Notes under the pieces: model-generated
Told to the model about the DNA's origin: nothing
Database searches by the model: none
The model's input: only the letters and a program-made list of their open reading frames with translations
Assembly: GCA_946610035.1 (NCBI GenBank)
Contig: CAMOCC010000012.1
Span: forward strand, 1 to 49,442
Source: an uncultured Verrucomicrobiota bacterium
Lineage (GTDB): Bacteria; Verrucomicrobiota; Kiritimatiellia; RFP12; UBA1067
Reading direction: 5' to 3'
DNA length: 49,442 nucleotides
In this document: piece after piece, positions 49,347 to 49,442 of the stretch
Layout of the letters: every line of letters starts with the position of its first letter
How positions within the stretch are numbered: position 1 is the first letter of the stretch
Position numbers and translations under genes: made by a program

Positions 49347-49442
49347 AAGGAAGTCCCAACCGCAATTGGGAGACAGTCCCCATGGGTTTTTGGAGACGCG
49401 GCTTCCAGCCGCGTCAAGTGCGCTAAATGTAGTCGCAGGCCA

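Overview
The window looks like a chromosomal stretch of a GC-rich, Gram-negative, polysaccharide-degrading bacterium of the PVC superphylum, most likely a gut or anaerobic Kiritimatiellota. This is inferred from gene style and was not tested by phylogeny. The clues are many signal-peptide glycoside hydrolases without SusC/SusD pairs, a giant mosaic surface protein, a sensor kinase with OB-like periplasmic modules, and scattered GTTGCGTCGC-type palindromes.

Layout. 1-11.5 kb is an accessory region: an MntA/HepT toxin-antitoxin pair, a 3027-residue secreted protein with a caspase-like peptidase head (preceded by a candidate transcription attenuator), a broken YafQ-type toxin, and a RelB/RelE pair bracketed by two copies of a 66-bp repeat. 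11.7-14.1 kb is a secreted GH2 enzyme. 14.1-15.25 kb is a gene-free repeat region. 15.25-25.3 kb (minus strand) is a glycan locus: GH3, a clan GH-A hydrolase, a secreted beta-helix-like protein, a GH78 rhamnosidase, then a two-component system whose genes overlap the enzyme operon. 25.3-26 kb holds palindromes and a LacZ-type relic. 26-39.5 kb is more housekeeping-like: AddA-type helicase-nuclease, hybrid histidine kinase, tricorn-like protease, tRNA-Cys, a small membrane protein, a Na/Pi cotransporter, a MurC-like ligase and FolE. 39.5-49.2 kb is a mannan/xylan locus: a divergent XylR-type regulator, a broken gene, GH26 mannanase, GH27 alpha-galactosidase, GH2 beta-mannosidase and GH115 alpha-glucuronidase.

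How it works together. GH26 would cut mannan chains, GH27 would remove galactose branches and the GH2 beta-mannosidase would finish the oligomers. The regulator probably acts through paired direct repeats placed just upstream of two nearly superimposable promoters. The minus-strand locus probably handles a rhamnose-containing glycan, with its sensor kinase and response regulator at the operon end.

Two features recur across the window. Six promoters have a -35 TTGnnn and a -10 TATAAT-like box separated by exactly 18 bp. Seven genes have their -10 box only 6-9 nt before the ATG, which predicts leaderless mRNAs. Large antisense reading frames in the GC-rich part are treated as shadows.
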